DNA from: a bacterium
GTDB lineage: Bacteria; Sumerlaeota; Sumerlaeia; SLMS01; JAHLLQ01
DNA: 64,000 bases
NCBI GenBank assembly: GCA_020444065.1
Contig: JAHLLQ010000003.1
Coordinates: 196,979 to 260,978, forward strand
Reading direction: 5' to 3'
Position 1 is the stretch's first letter; every line of letters starts with the position of its first letter. Below the pieces are notes generated by a model. That model had not been told where the DNA came from. It made no database searches and was given only the letters and a program-made list of their open reading frames with translations. Below, piece by piece: positions 43,862 through 53,820 of this stretch. The translations under genes were made by a program, and so were the position numbers.

Positions 43862-44309
43862 GGGCGATCATTCTGAGAGTTCCCCCAGGGAGGGCCGCGC
43901 CGGCAAATCCTGCCCGAATTTCCCCCTGCCGCAGCGCGAGTTTACTTTATCCCTGCAACTTTCCTTCCCGGCAAGCCCAAAATTCCCTTTCCCCCCCAGC
44001 GGCCAAGTCACTAAATGCTTAGAAGCGCCCTTTTTTGCGATTCGTGCGGAAGGGGCGTTTTTCTCGTCCTGGCCTCTGATTATTGAGGTTAGGGACGGTA
44101 GTTTGCGAGGCGCAATGCTGCGTCCCCGTTGATGTCCGCGAGTGGTCACACAGGCCCATGCGCACAAAACCGTGTGCGTAATACCGCTCTGCGAAGCCAT
44201 CCGCGGCGGGGTTTGGGCGGATCGGCTCGCAGCATCGAATGCCTTGACAGGATGCCGAAACGCCCCGTCGATTGACTGGGCGCTTGAGACTGTCCGAGTG
44301 GAGTTTTTC
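43862..44309. other. Divergent intergenic region
   Basis: No gene supported. It separates the divergent GT2 and radical SAM genes and presumably holds both promoters. A reading from 44142 joins the radical SAM frame but lacks a start signal. Confidence 0.4.
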
Positions 44310-45866
44310 GTGGCAATATTCCCAACTCGCAATCCCTATCCGGACCTGGCCAGCTTTGGCGAGCGGGCCGAGGCCAATCCTCTCCACTTGGCGGTTGAAC
44401 CCACCACGGTTTGCAACACGAAGTGCGTTTTCTGCGCGCACTACTACGATAACTTCGGGCACCATATGGAAGACGGTGTCTTCGATATCATCTGCGAGTC
44501 GCTGCTACCTACGGCGAAGAGCGTCGATCTGACGGGACTGGGCGACCCGCTGACTTCGCCCCGATTCTGGCCGATGTTCGAGCAGTGCCAGCACCATAAT
44601 ATTCCCCTTTCCTTCACCACAAATGGGATCCGGCTGCGCAAGGAGGAGTTCATCGCTCGCCTCGTGCGGGAAGACGTTCTGATGCGCGTCTCGGTCGATG
44701 GTTCGAGCAAGGAGACCTTCGAGTTTGCGCGTCCATTGATTAAATGGGAAGACATGATCGCGACACTTGAGAAACTGAAACGACATGTCGAGGAGGCGGG
44801 TTCGGAACGTCGCATTCGGCTGATGATTAACTTCGTCGCGATGAAGAAGAACATCGCCGACTTGCCGGATATGATTCGCCTCGCTGCAAAGTACGGTTTC
44901 GAGTGTATCGAGGCTCTTCCGCTTGGTTTCGAAGAAGACCATGAATTGACGAAAGGGCAGTCGCTGAACGATTGCCCTGAACTGGTTGCCGAGCCGGTGA
45001 CGGAAGCGCTGCGACTGGCGACCGAGTTGGGCGTTGAGCTCCGTCTGCCGGGTTCATTTCGCGACATGGTGATGATGCAGAATCGAGGCAGTGGGCTGAC
45101 TGGCGCAGTGCGTCGCGCCGGTCGCAAAGTCTCGTTGGCGAAGGGCGTTCTGCAGCGTCGCGGGGTTTCGCGTGCATTGGAAGTTGCGCGTTACGGCTTT
45201 GGTCCGAAAGTGAAGGCCGGGACGTCGTTTTGCCTGGCACCGTGGCGACAGACTTACATCGAAGAGAACGGCAAGGTCCACGCGTGCTGTCGGATCATCG
45301 AGCCGTTGGGGAATTTGAACGAGCAGTCCTGGGAAGAGATCTGGAACGGGCCCGACTATCGCAACATCCGTCGGACAATCATGAGTTGGAACCCATCGGC
45401 GGTTTGTCGCTACTGCCACATCAATATGGGAATCACGGCCGGGGACGAGCATTACTACGATCGGTTTTTCAGCGGGTTTGAACGGGAGGAGCTTCCGCTC
45501 GATTCTCCGGATATTCAGCGTGTCGAAGGCTGCTACGATCTGGAGTTTGACGAGGACGGGGCGGTTAGCCACTTCTGGACTGGGAAGAGGGCGATCCTCT
45601 CATTGCCGATGAAGAAGGGCGCACGATTCCTTCGGATCCAGACGCTCCCGCGCCAGCCGAACGGCATCATGAATCCCGGCATGGCCCGCGTCGATGACGG
45701 CGAACCCGAGCCCTTTGACAACACCTGCGACTGCATGCACTTTCCCATCGATCACGTGCAGGGCGATCGCTTCGAGTTGACGCTCGAAACAGAAAACGCC
45801 TGGCAGATTGGCGAAGACACACGCCACCTGAGCCTGCTCATCAAGGGGTTGGCTTTTTTGTCGTGA
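44310..45866 (+). CDS. Radical SAM/SPASM protein with C-terminal beta domain
   Basis: Start is GTG 44310 with GGAG 6 bases upstream. The radical SAM cluster site is CNTKCVFC, followed by ACR-type LTGLGDPLT. A SPASM-type C-terminal cluster region reads FCLAPWRQTYIEENGKVHACC and CRYC. The last ~140 residues (SHFWTGKRAILSLPMKKGARFLRIQT) form a beta-rich extra domain of unknown role, perhaps carbohydrate-binding. It acts by S-adenosylmethionine radical chemistry on an unknown substrate. Its neighbour at 45889 (opposite strand) is another SPASM enzyme, suggesting a shared pathway. Confidence 0.85.
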   Translation: MAIFPTRNPYPDLASFGERAEANPLHLAVEPTTVCNTKCVFCAHYYDNFGHHMEDGVFDIICESLLPTAKSVDLTGLGDPLTSPRFWPMFEQCQHHNIPLSFTTNGIRLRKEEFIARLVREDVLMRVSVDGSSKETFEFARPLIKWEDMIATLEKLKRHVEEAGSERRIRLMINFVAMKKNIADLPDMIRLAAKYGFECIEALPLGFEEDHELTKGQSLNDCPELVAEPVTEALRLATELGVELRLPGSFRDMVMMQNRGSGLTGAVRRAGRKVSLAKGVLQRRGVSRALEVARYGFGPKVKAGTSFCLAPWRQTYIEENGKVHACCRIIEPLGNLNEQSWEEIWNGPDYRNIRRTIMSWNPSAVCRYCHINMGITAGDEHYYDRFFSGFEREELPLDSPDIQRVEGCYDLEFDEDGAVSHFWTGKRAILSLPMKKGARFLRIQTLPRQPNGIMNPGMARVDDGEPEPFDNTCDCMHFPIDHVQGDRFELTLETENAWQIGEDTRHLSLLIKGLAFLS

Positions 45867-45888
45867 ATGGACGCGGCTTGTAGTCGGC

Positions 45889-47061
45889 CTAAGCCTTCTT
45901 CTTCTGAACGGACGGGAAGTCGCTGTCGACCTTCGGAGCGTCTTTCCTGTACTGGCGGATCTTCTCGATCTTGTTCTTGGCCTTCTTCCAGATCAGGTCC
46001 GGATCTTCCGCGACCTGGTAGGCGAATTTGCGGACGCTCCACATCCAGCCGAAGTTTGGCCGCCGGTTGGCCAGACAGGTGGGGGAGCAAAAGACGAAGT
46101 TGTCCTTCAACATCTTGCGGCGGAAGTCGCGGGCGCGCGGGCCGTTCCAGATTTCCTCGATCGATTGCTGGTGCAGGTTTCCAAGTGTGCGCCAACTCAT
46201 GCAGCACACGGTGACTTCCCCGCGGTGCTTGACGTAGATCTGTGTCCACGGGATCTGGCAGAGATCCTGGGCGCGGGACTCGCGGCAGCGCTCGGCAGCG
46301 GTCGGATCCTGGCTCATCAAGTTGTGCCGCTGGCGGTAGAGCAGTTCGAAGCTCTCCAGGCCGTCGACTTCCAGTTCGGGATGCTCGGCAATGGCTTTGT
46401 AAGCGCGTTCGAGTTCGCGCAGCGTACCCTCGGTGTCGCTGCTGGCGGCGCTAAGGAGTTGATCCGTGAAGAACAGGACCTTGTCGATGCCGCGCTCGGC
46501 GGCAAATCGGACGTAGTCCGCCATGTCGCAGACATTCTCGGGGACAATGACGAAGCTGACGGCGACTTTGAGCGGGCTGTCGAGTTCACGGCGGCGCTCA
46601 AGCAGCGCATCCATGTTCTCCATCACTTTTTCGTACTGCCCGAAGCGCATCGTGCGGTCGTAAATCTTTTGGTTTGAGCCATTCAGGCTAAACTGCGTCA
46701 AGTAACCATGCTTGAGCATGATTTCGCGCCACTGCTTGTCCAGGCGCAGCCCGTTGGTCACGATTCCGATTTTGATGTGGGGGAATTTCTCGACGAGCAG
46801 GTCGCGCAGGCCGATGCAGTTCTTCATGATCGTCGGCTCGCCGCCCTGCAGGAAGACCGACTTGAGGGTGGGGTAGAGTCCGATCAGGCTCTCGCGCCAG
46901 ATGGTCTCATCCATGTTCTGCTTGGCGGAGAAATCCACCTGATAGCAGAATGTACAACGGTAGTTGCACTGGTAGCCCATCTCGATATGGAGATGGTTGA
47001 CGGATGAAAGGGGCCAGACCTCATTGAGGTCTTCTTCGGGATGTTTCTGAACTTCAAGCAT
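45889..47061 (-). CDS. Radical SAM/SPASM protein
   Basis: 390 aa from ATG 47061 (GAAGGATC upstream; longer form to 47121 possible). CNYRCTFC radical SAM motif, LQGGEPTI, and a SPASM end with LCQIPWTQIYVKHRGEVTVCC and CSPTC. Ends in a lysine-rich tail. It faces the other SPASM gene tail to tail (22-base gap). Confidence 0.85.
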   Translation of the reverse strand: MLEVQKHPEEDLNEVWPLSSVNHLHIEMGYQCNYRCTFCYQVDFSAKQNMDETIWRESLIGLYPTLKSVFLQGGEPTIMKNCIGLRDLLVEKFPHIKIGIVTNGLRLDKQWREIMLKHGYLTQFSLNGSNQKIYDRTMRFGQYEKVMENMDALLERRRELDSPLKVAVSFVIVPENVCDMADYVRFAAERGIDKVLFFTDQLLSAASSDTEGTLRELERAYKAIAEHPELEVDGLESFELLYRQRHNLMSQDPTAAERCRESRAQDLCQIPWTQIYVKHRGEVTVCCMSWRTLGNLHQQSIEEIWNGPRARDFRRKMLKDNFVFCSPTCLANRRPNFGWMWSVRKFAYQVAEDPDLIWKKAKNKIEKIRQYRKDAPKVDSDFPSVQKKKA

Positions 47062-47487
47062 GCGCGATCCTTCGCCAATCTGCCGCCCCAAACGTGGATA
47101 AGCAGCGTAAGTCGTCGGCATTGCGCCGTCAACGCCACTGACAAGAGGGGACGCAAGGTTCCCGCCACAGGGAGTGGACAGGATTCACAAGATTAACAAG
47201 ATTCCGCCTCGATTGGTCGCGCCTTCAGCCCTCGTGTTTGTCGGGCACCTTCCCCAGGGCTGGTATGGATCGCGCCGTCGGCGCTTCTAGTTGGCGGCGG
47301 TTGGACTTGGGAGATGGCGATTGAGAGTGAGACGGCTTAGCATCCTGTTCATCCTGTAAATCCTGTCCATTCAGCGGCATCCGGGCGCCCAATCGTGTCA
47401 CTTCAGGGTCGTCGGGTGACTTGTCTCATTGACGGCGCGGACCTTGTTAGGGTTCAACCCCCGGGAACTTGGAAGGAGCCCGAACGC
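47062..47487. other. Intergenic with inverted pair of an ACAGGATT motif
   Basis: No gene supported. A block TGGACAGGATTCACAAGATT (47175-47194) and a reverse-complement-like block at 47341-47369 bracket ~135 bases; 24 of 29 positions match. These ACAGGATT-type units are a recurring non-coding motif in many genomes. The lysS ribosome-binding site GGAG lies at the end. Confidence 0.5.
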
Positions 47488-48942
47488 ATGTCCGAATATG
47501 ATGAAAGACTCGAGAAGATCAATCGCCTGCGCGAAGAGGGCGAGATTGTCTACAAGGGACGGTACGACGTGTCCCACACGGCGGCCCAGGCCCGCGAGCT
47601 GACGGATGGCTCGGCGGCGAGCCTTGCCGGTCGCGTGGTGCTCAAGCGCACCTTCGGCAAGCTGCTCTTCGCGACGCTGCAGGATCGGTCCGGCCGCATT
47701 CAGTTCTCGCTGAAGGTCAACGACGTTGGCAAAGAGACGTTCGATCGCTGGGCGAAGGACTTCCAGTTGGGCGACTACGTCGGGCTCGCCGGCGAAATGT
47801 GGACGACCCAGAAGGGCGAGCGCACCCTCGGCGCGACGGAGCTCGTTGTGCTGTCGCGAGCCATTCGCCCTCTGCCCGAGAAGTGGACCGGCTTGACGAA
47901 CCAGGAGCTGCGCTATCGCAAGCGCTTCCTCGATCTCGTCTCGAACGAGGAGACGCGCGAGCGTTTCCAGATGCGGTCGCGGATGGTTTCGTACATTCGG
48001 CGCTACCTGGACGATCGGGACTTCCTCGAGGTCGAGACGCCGATTCTCCAGGCGGCGGCCTGCGGTGCTTCGGCGCGGCCGTTCTCGACACATCACAATT
48101 CGCTGGATTGCGATTTCTACCTGCGCATTTCGCCGGAGACGTACCTGAAGCGTCTCGTCGTCGGCGGGTTCGAGCGCGTCTACGAGATCGGCAAGAATTT
48201 CCGCAATGAAGGTATGGATCCGTCGCACTTGCAGGAATTCACCATGCTGGAGTGGTACGTGGCGTTCTGGAACTACCGCGACAACATGACGTTCGTCCGT
48301 GAACTGATCCAGGCGGTCGTCGAGAAGTTCTGCGGCGGGCTGGTCGTGGAATACGAAGGCCAGAAATTGGACTTCAGCGGCGAGTGGCCGGTCGTCGATT
48401 ACCGCGATGCGGTGAAGGAAGAAACGGGCATCGACCTCCACGTCGTGCGCGACGTCGAGACCCTGAAGAAGGAAGTCAAGGCGCGCGGATTCGATGAAGG
48501 CGAGGACGAGGATTTCGTTTCGTACGCCGGCATGGTGGATTGGCTTTACAAGAAGACCGTGCGGCCGAAGCTGATCCAGCCGATGTTCCTGGTGCACCAT
48601 CCGTCGGAGCTGGTTCCGCTAGCGCGGCGCAGCGACGAGGACGGCACGCGCCTGGACATGTTCCAGGTTGTCGTCAACACGTGGGAAATCGTGAAGGCCT
48701 ACTCGGAGCTCGTCGATCCGACGGAGCAGCGCGCGCGTCTCGAGGAACAGATGGAACTGCGCGCGGCAGGCGACGAAGAGTCGATGATGCTCGAAGAGGA
48801 TTTCCTCGAGTGCATGGAGTACGGCATGCCGCCGATCTCCGGGCTGGGGCTTGGGATCGATCGTTTCATCGCGTTGCTGACCGATTCGCCGACGTTGCGC
48901 GACGTGGTTCTTTTCCCGTCGATGCGCCCGGAAGGGCAGTGA
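47488..48942 (+). CDS. lysS: Lysyl-tRNA synthetase, class II
   Basis: 484 aa from ATG 47488 (GGAG 9 bases upstream). OB-fold N-terminal domain (LAGRVVLKRTFGKLLFATLQD), GASARPFSTHHNSLD, motif 2 FRNEGMDPSHLQEF, motif 3 GLGLGIDRFIALL. Attaches lysine to tRNA-Lys. Its end is followed within 14 bases by rlmD. Confidence 0.96.
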   Translation: MSEYDERLEKINRLREEGEIVYKGRYDVSHTAAQARELTDGSAASLAGRVVLKRTFGKLLFATLQDRSGRIQFSLKVNDVGKETFDRWAKDFQLGDYVGLAGEMWTTQKGERTLGATELVVLSRAIRPLPEKWTGLTNQELRYRKRFLDLVSNEETRERFQMRSRMVSYIRRYLDDRDFLEVETPILQAAACGASARPFSTHHNSLDCDFYLRISPETYLKRLVVGGFERVYEIGKNFRNEGMDPSHLQEFTMLEWYVAFWNYRDNMTFVRELIQAVVEKFCGGLVVEYEGQKLDFSGEWPVVDYRDAVKEETGIDLHVVRDVETLKKEVKARGFDEGEDEDFVSYAGMVDWLYKKTVRPKLIQPMFLVHHPSELVPLARRSDEDGTRLDMFQVVVNTWEIVKAYSELVDPTEQRARLEEQMELRAAGDEESMMLEEDFLECMEYGMPPISGLGLGIDRFIALLTDSPTLRDVVLFPSMRPEGQ

Positions 48943-48955
48943 GCGAGGAACCGTC

Positions 48956-50353
48956 ATCTCCACGAAAGCCAAACAACGTCCCCAGCGCGGCCAGGTAATT
49001 GAACTGGATATCGATCGCCTCGCTTACGGCGGCCGAGGCATCGGTCGGTTGGACGGCTATGTCGTCTTCGTGCCGTACACGGCGCCGGGCGATCGCGTGA
49101 AGGCACGCGTTTACAAGAGCAAGTCCAGCCACGGCGAAGCGAATCTGCTTGAGATCGTGCGTCCTTCCGAATCGCGGATCGACGCGCTGTGTCCGCTGTT
49201 TACGCGTTGCGGCGGTTGCTCGTGGCAGCACCTGCCGATGGATGTGCAGGAGCATTGGAAGGCGGACATCGTAGCTGGGGCGTTGCGCCAGGTGAAGGGC
49301 CTCGACCCGGCGGACGTCATTCTCGACCCCATTGTTTCGAGTCCGAACCCGTTCCATTATCGCAACAAGATGGAGTTCACGTTCGGCCAAGAGGGACCCG
49401 ATGCGCCGCTGAAGATCGGGTTTCACATGCCTGGCAACTGGAAGCACATCCTTGACGTGGAGCAATGCTGGCTGCACCCGCAGCCTTTCGAGGCGTTGCT
49501 GACAGCGGCTCGTGAGGAAGGCGTGCGCCAGGGATTGTCCTCCTGGAATCCAATGCGGCACGAGGGAATGCTGCGGCAGTTGGTGGTGCGCTGGAGTGAA
49601 TACGAACAGCGGGCATTGGTCGCGATCCTGACGGGAGCGCAGAAGGGGTTCGACTTCCAGGCGTTCGTCAGGGCGCTGACCGAGGCCTGTCCGCAGGTGA
49701 AGGGCATTGTGTGGGGGCTGAATTCCGGCCGCAGCGATGTCGCGCGCGCCGAGGATGTGATCGAGACCTGGGGTGAGGATGTTCTGGAGGAGCATCTCGG
49801 CTCGCTGAAGTTCCAGATCTCGCTCGCCAGCTTCTTCCAGACGAATACGCTCGGCGCGGTCGGGCTGTACTCCGTGGCTAAGGACTACCTCGGCCTGACG
49901 GGGTGCGAGCGTCTGTTGGACGCGTACTGCGGGACCGGAACGATCGGGCTTTTCTGCGCGGATCAGGCGCAGCATGTGTACGGCATCGAAGTCGTTCGCG
50001 ATGCGATCTGGGACGCGCGCATGAACGCGACGCGCAACGGGATCGAGAATACGACGTTTATGGCGGGCGATATGGCGTCGACGTTGCCATCTCTGCTCGG
50101 CGGAATCGAAGGGCCCGTGGACCGTTTGGTGGTTGATCCTCCTCGCTCGGGCATGGACAAGAAGGCGTTGGCGCAGCTCGTCGCCATCAAGGCTCCGGTG
50201 CTGGTCTACGTTTCCTGCAACCCGACGACGATGGCGCGCGACCTGCAGCAGATTTTCGACGGCGGATACAAGATCGAACGGCTGCGTCCCGTGGATATGT
50301 TCCCGCAAACCTATCACATCGAATGTGTGGCCCGCTGTGTCCTCGAGCCTTGA
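48956..50353 (+). CDS. rlmD: 23S rRNA (uracil-C5)-methyltransferase, RlmD/RumA family
   Basis: The protein is complete in pattern: TRAM domain (QRGQVIELDIDRLAYGGRG), [4Fe-4S] ligands CPLFTRCGGCSWQHL, SAM motif LLDAYCGTGTIGLF, catalytic VSCNPTTMARDL. The TRAM homology begins upstream of the first ordinary start (TTG 49049). In frame there is no ATG, GTG or TTG between the lysS stop and 48990; the best candidate is ATC at 48956 behind GAGGA. So start coordinates are uncertain, and a base error is possible. It methylates U in 23S rRNA or tRNA (TrmA-like family members differ). Confidence 0.85.
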   Translation: MSTKAKQRPQRGQVIELDIDRLAYGGRGIGRLDGYVVFVPYTAPGDRVKARVYKSKSSHGEANLLEIVRPSESRIDALCPLFTRCGGCSWQHLPMDVQEHWKADIVAGALRQVKGLDPADVILDPIVSSPNPFHYRNKMEFTFGQEGPDAPLKIGFHMPGNWKHILDVEQCWLHPQPFEALLTAAREEGVRQGLSSWNPMRHEGMLRQLVVRWSEYEQRALVAILTGAQKGFDFQAFVRALTEACPQVKGIVWGLNSGRSDVARAEDVIETWGEDVLEEHLGSLKFQISLASFFQTNTLGAVGLYSVAKDYLGLTGCERLLDAYCGTGTIGLFCADQAQHVYGIEVVRDAIWDARMNATRNGIENTTFMAGDMASTLPSLLGGIEGPVDRLVVDPPRSGMDKKALAQLVAIKAPVLVYVSCNPTTMARDLQQIFDGGYKIERLRPVDMFPQTYHIECVARCVLEP

Positions 50354-51281
50354 AGTCCAATCTCCCGTAGCGGCCAAGAGCACGCGCAATTTCTTTGCGC
50401 GTCTGTGGTACAGCCGTGAGTTGATCTTCACGCTGGTGAAGCGGGACTTGAAGATTCGCTACAAGTCCAGCGCGCTCGGGTTCCTGTGGTCCTTTGGTCG
50501 GCCCCTGTTGCTGATGCTTGTGATCTGGGGCGTGTTCAGCCTGGTCGTTCGACTGATTCCCTCCAGCCATCCGATGCTGCCGTATTCGCTGCATATCCTG
50601 ACGGCTTTGTTGCCGTGGATGTTCTTGAGCACCGCGATTGCGGAGGCGCTGTTCACGATTCTTGGCAATGCGAATGTCGTGAAGAAAGTCTGGCTGCCAA
50701 CCGAGGTATTCCCGGCGGCGGTTGTTGTGGGCCAGTTGGTGCACTTCGCCCTGACGCTGCTGGTTCTTGCCGGATTTGTGATCGTGTACGCGATCTTCGG
50801 GAAGATCCCCGAGGGGCAGCCGGGCGCAGGGGGACATCTCGGAGTTCTGATGTTGCCGGGCTGGGAGATCATCTTCCTTCCATTCCTTGTCGTCCTGCAG
50901 GCGCTGTTTGCGCTGGGGCTGGCCCTGATCGTGTCGTCGCTGAACGTTTTCTATCGCGACGTGAGCTCGATCGTCGAGATTGTGCTGAGCGCTTGGTTCT
51001 ATCTGACGCCGATCATTTACCCTGGTAATCTGGCGCGGCCGGCACTGAAGGGCATGGGGCTGGAGCCGTTGTATTGGATCTGGCTCTCGAACCCGATGAC
51101 GCCGATCACGTTGGCGTATCGACGGATCTTTTTTGGGCGCCTGTTCCGTCATGCGCCGGAAGTTTCCGACTCGACCCTGTTCATCGGATTGGGCGTCACG
51201 ACGCTGGCGACGATGCTCATTCTGTGGGCGGGAATCGCCCTTTTCCGGAAGCAGAGCCTGCGTTTTGCGGACGAGCTCTGA
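50337..51281 (+). CDS. ABC-2 type transporter permease (polysaccharide export)
   Basis: 314 aa, start likely GTG 50337 (or 50325), overlapping the rlmD stop. Begins with a cytoplasmic helix NFFARLWYSRELIFTLVKRDL then six TM segments, with the typical LKIRYKSSALGFLWSFGRPL loop. It is like the Wzm/KpsM permease for export of lipid-linked or capsule polysaccharide. The ATPase partner is not in the window. The Wzc-like gene follows. Confidence 0.85.
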   Translation: MSSSLEVQSPVAAKSTRNFFARLWYSRELIFTLVKRDLKIRYKSSALGFLWSFGRPLLLMLVIWGVFSLVVRLIPSSHPMLPYSLHILTALLPWMFLSTAIAEALFTILGNANVVKKVWLPTEVFPAAVVVGQLVHFALTLLVLAGFVIVYAIFGKIPEGQPGAGGHLGVLMLPGWEIIFLPFLVVLQALFALGLALIVSSLNVFYRDVSSIVEIVLSAWFYLTPIIYPGNLARPALKGMGLEPLYWIWLSNPMTPITLAYRRIFFGRLFRHAPEVSDSTLFIGLGVTTLATMLILWAGIALFRKQSLRFADEL

Positions 51282-51350
51282 CTTTGCCGCCCCTTTTCTC
51301 CCCTTGTCGCCGTGGCCCTCGGAATCTAGCACTGTTCCCGGAGTGCTGAC

Positions 51351-53639
51351 ATGACCGAACACCCCGACAAATCCGCCGGTCCCGCCCCGTGGCAGGATCC
51401 CGCCGCTACGACCCAGGAGGGCCGTGACCTGCGCGGCTATATGGAACTCGTGTGGGGGCGGAAGTGGCTCGTGCTCTTCTGCATTGTGCTGGCCTTCTTC
51501 GCGGGCACGTTCTACCTGCGGCGCACGCATCCGGTCTATGCGGCGACGGCAGTCATGCAGTTTCAGCGCGAGTCGCCGCGGGTCTTTGAATTCAACCAGG
51601 GCCCGACGCAGCAGGGTGCGAACGAGGACTTGCGCACGCAGATCGAACTGATCCGCAGTCCCGCCGTGGCGCAGCGCGTCATCAATGCCCTGGACCTTTT
51701 TGCCGGCCAGTCGGATGCCCCGCTTGCCGAGAAGGATCTTGGCGAGCGGCTGATCGCGTCTATTGGTAAGATCAAGGCGCTGTTCCGCGACAAGGTTGTC
51801 GGAATGGAAGCCCCCGAGATCGATCCCGAGACGCTGCAGCGGCAAATTCGCATTCAGTCTGTTCTCGACAATCTGAAAGTCACTCAACGCCCAAAGACCC
51901 ACTTGATCGAAGTGACCTTTTACTCACACGACCAGCGAGAAGCGGCACGCGTCGCGGACGAGTTCTGTCGCCAGTTCATTGGCTTCGTAAACGAGGTCGC
52001 TTATCTCGCAACGGAAACGGCGCGTGAGTCCGCGCAGGAGAATATCGAAGCAGTTCGCGAGAAGCTGGAACAGGCCGAGCAGGACTTGCTGGATTACGCC
52101 GTTGCCGACCAGAAGATGTTGGAGATGAAGAAGCGGCTGGTCGAAGATCGCGTCGAGGATATCTCGCGGCGTGTCGATGAACTGGCCGACAAGACGATTC
52201 AGGCAGAGGCCGAAGTTTCCGGCGCGAAGATGGCCGAGGATGCGGGCGTGATTCTGCGCGAGAATAACTACATCTCGGACCTCCGCAAGCGACTGAACGA
52301 ACTGCAGATTCGCCGCGCGACGTTACTGGCGGAGGCAAAGAAGGATCACCCGGAACTGCAGCAGGTGGAACGCGAGTTGGTCGTGTTGAACGATCAACTG
52401 ACCTCCGCGGTCGTGGGGTTGCGAATCGAATCGGACGTTCGGCGGGCGGTGACGGATCAGACTCTGAAGGTCCAACGTGAACGGCTGACAGAGGCCGAGG
52501 AAGAGCTGGAGTACCTGTCGCAGAGCCTCGTGAAGCACGGCGCGCTGCAGCGCGACGCGGAGACCTACCGCGAGCTCTACAGCGAGATGCTCCAGCGCTA
52601 CAAGGAGATGACTGTCGAGGCGACGATGGAAGAATCGCCGCTGACGGTCGTGAGTTACGCCGACATCCCGCGCTTCCCCGAGCGCCCGAAGATGACGCGC
52701 ACGATGGCATTCTCGATCTTCGCCGGGCTCGTGCTGGGGCTGCTGCTGGTGTTCTTCCTGGAACAGATCGATCGCTCGGTGAAATCGCCCGCATTTGCGG
52801 AGAAGACGCTCGGGCTGCCGACGCTGGGCGTCGTTCCGTTCCTCGGGGCGCCGGGGCGGATTTTCAGCCGTTCCAAGGGGCGCCAGATTCAGATCGTCAG
52901 CGAAATGAACCCGAAGTCGCCGCAGGCGGAGGCCTTCCGGTATCTGCGGACGGCGATCCAGTACTCGGTTGCCGGCGCGCGGCCGCGGGTGCTGCTGGTG
53001 ACGAGCTGCGCGACCCGCGAGGGTAAGTCGACGGCCTCGATCAATCTGGCGATCACGTTGGCGGGTCGGGGAGAGAAGACGCTCCTGATCGATGCCGACC
53101 TGAAGAAGCCGGTTGTTCACCAGACGTTCAAGACGATGCGCATGCCGGGGCTGACGGACGTCCTGACGGAGAACAAGACGATCGAAGAGAGCATCATTGC
53201 CTGCGACACCGTGGCGGACCTGGACCTGCTGCCGGCCGGGCCATCGACGCCTTCGCCCGCGGATATGCTGGATTCCGAGGACATGACGGCGCTGCTGACG
53301 AAGCTGCGGGAGAAATATGCCAATATCGTGATTGATTCGCCACCTCTGTTCGGTATGGCCGATTCCTACGTCCTGGCGACGAAAGTCGACGGCGTCTGTC
53401 TTGTCATCCGCAAGGGCGTGACGCGGCGGGATGTGCTGAGCAAAACGGCCGGGGCGCTGGACAACATGGGCGTTCGGCTGCTGGGCGCGATCTACAACGT
53501 CCAGGGCCGGGAGCGGCGCAGCGGCGAGTATTACGCCTATGGCTATTATGGTTACGGCTCGGAGGGGTACTACAACGAGGACGATGGAGGAGAAGACTCT
53601 CCGAAGCGCCGGCCCGCTGAAAGCGGTTCAACAGGCTAA
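51351..53639 (+). CDS. Wzc-like polysaccharide co-polymerase / tyrosine autokinase
   Basis: A 762-aa protein with ATG 51351 (GGAG upstream). N-terminal TM (WLVLFCIVLAFFAGTFYLR), long coiled-coil periplasmic part, second TM near residue 450 (MAFSIFAGLVLGLLLVFFLE), and a C-terminal kinase: Walker A' TREGKST with Lys559, LLIDADLKKP, VIDSPP. Ends with tyrosines (YYAYGYYGYGSEGYY) that are autophosphorylation targets. It controls chain length or export of an exopolysaccharide. Confidence 0.92.
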   Translation: MTEHPDKSAGPAPWQDPAATTQEGRDLRGYMELVWGRKWLVLFCIVLAFFAGTFYLRRTHPVYAATAVMQFQRESPRVFEFNQGPTQQGANEDLRTQIELIRSPAVAQRVINALDLFAGQSDAPLAEKDLGERLIASIGKIKALFRDKVVGMEAPEIDPETLQRQIRIQSVLDNLKVTQRPKTHLIEVTFYSHDQREAARVADEFCRQFIGFVNEVAYLATETARESAQENIEAVREKLEQAEQDLLDYAVADQKMLEMKKRLVEDRVEDISRRVDELADKTIQAEAEVSGAKMAEDAGVILRENNYISDLRKRLNELQIRRATLLAEAKKDHPELQQVERELVVLNDQLTSAVVGLRIESDVRRAVTDQTLKVQRERLTEAEEELEYLSQSLVKHGALQRDAETYRELYSEMLQRYKEMTVEATMEESPLTVVSYADIPRFPERPKMTRTMAFSIFAGLVLGLLLVFFLEQIDRSVKSPAFAEKTLGLPTLGVVPFLGAPGRIFSRSKGRQIQIVSEMNPKSPQAEAFRYLRTAIQYSVAGARPRVLLVTSCATREGKSTASINLAITLAGRGEKTLLIDADLKKPVVHQTFKTMRMPGLTDVLTENKTIEESIIACDTVADLDLLPAGPSTPSPADMLDSEDMTALLTKLREKYANIVIDSPPLFGMADSYVLATKVDGVCLVIRKGVTRRDVLSKTAGALDNMGVRLLGAIYNVQGRERRSGEYYAYGYYGYGSEGYYNEDDGGEDSPKRRPAESGSTG

Positions 53640-53820
53640 CTGCCAGGCGCCATTCTTCCTTGTCATCCTAGCGGTTTTGATGCACTCTTTCGTTGGCTGC
53701 GAGGGGAGATACTGGCCAGTATATATGGCCGCAGCCGAATGCGACTGTTGAAGGAAATCCGATCCGGGGGCTAACCTGGCGACAGGTTCAGTGGGTCAGG
53801 ATTTCCAGGAGAGGATCAAA

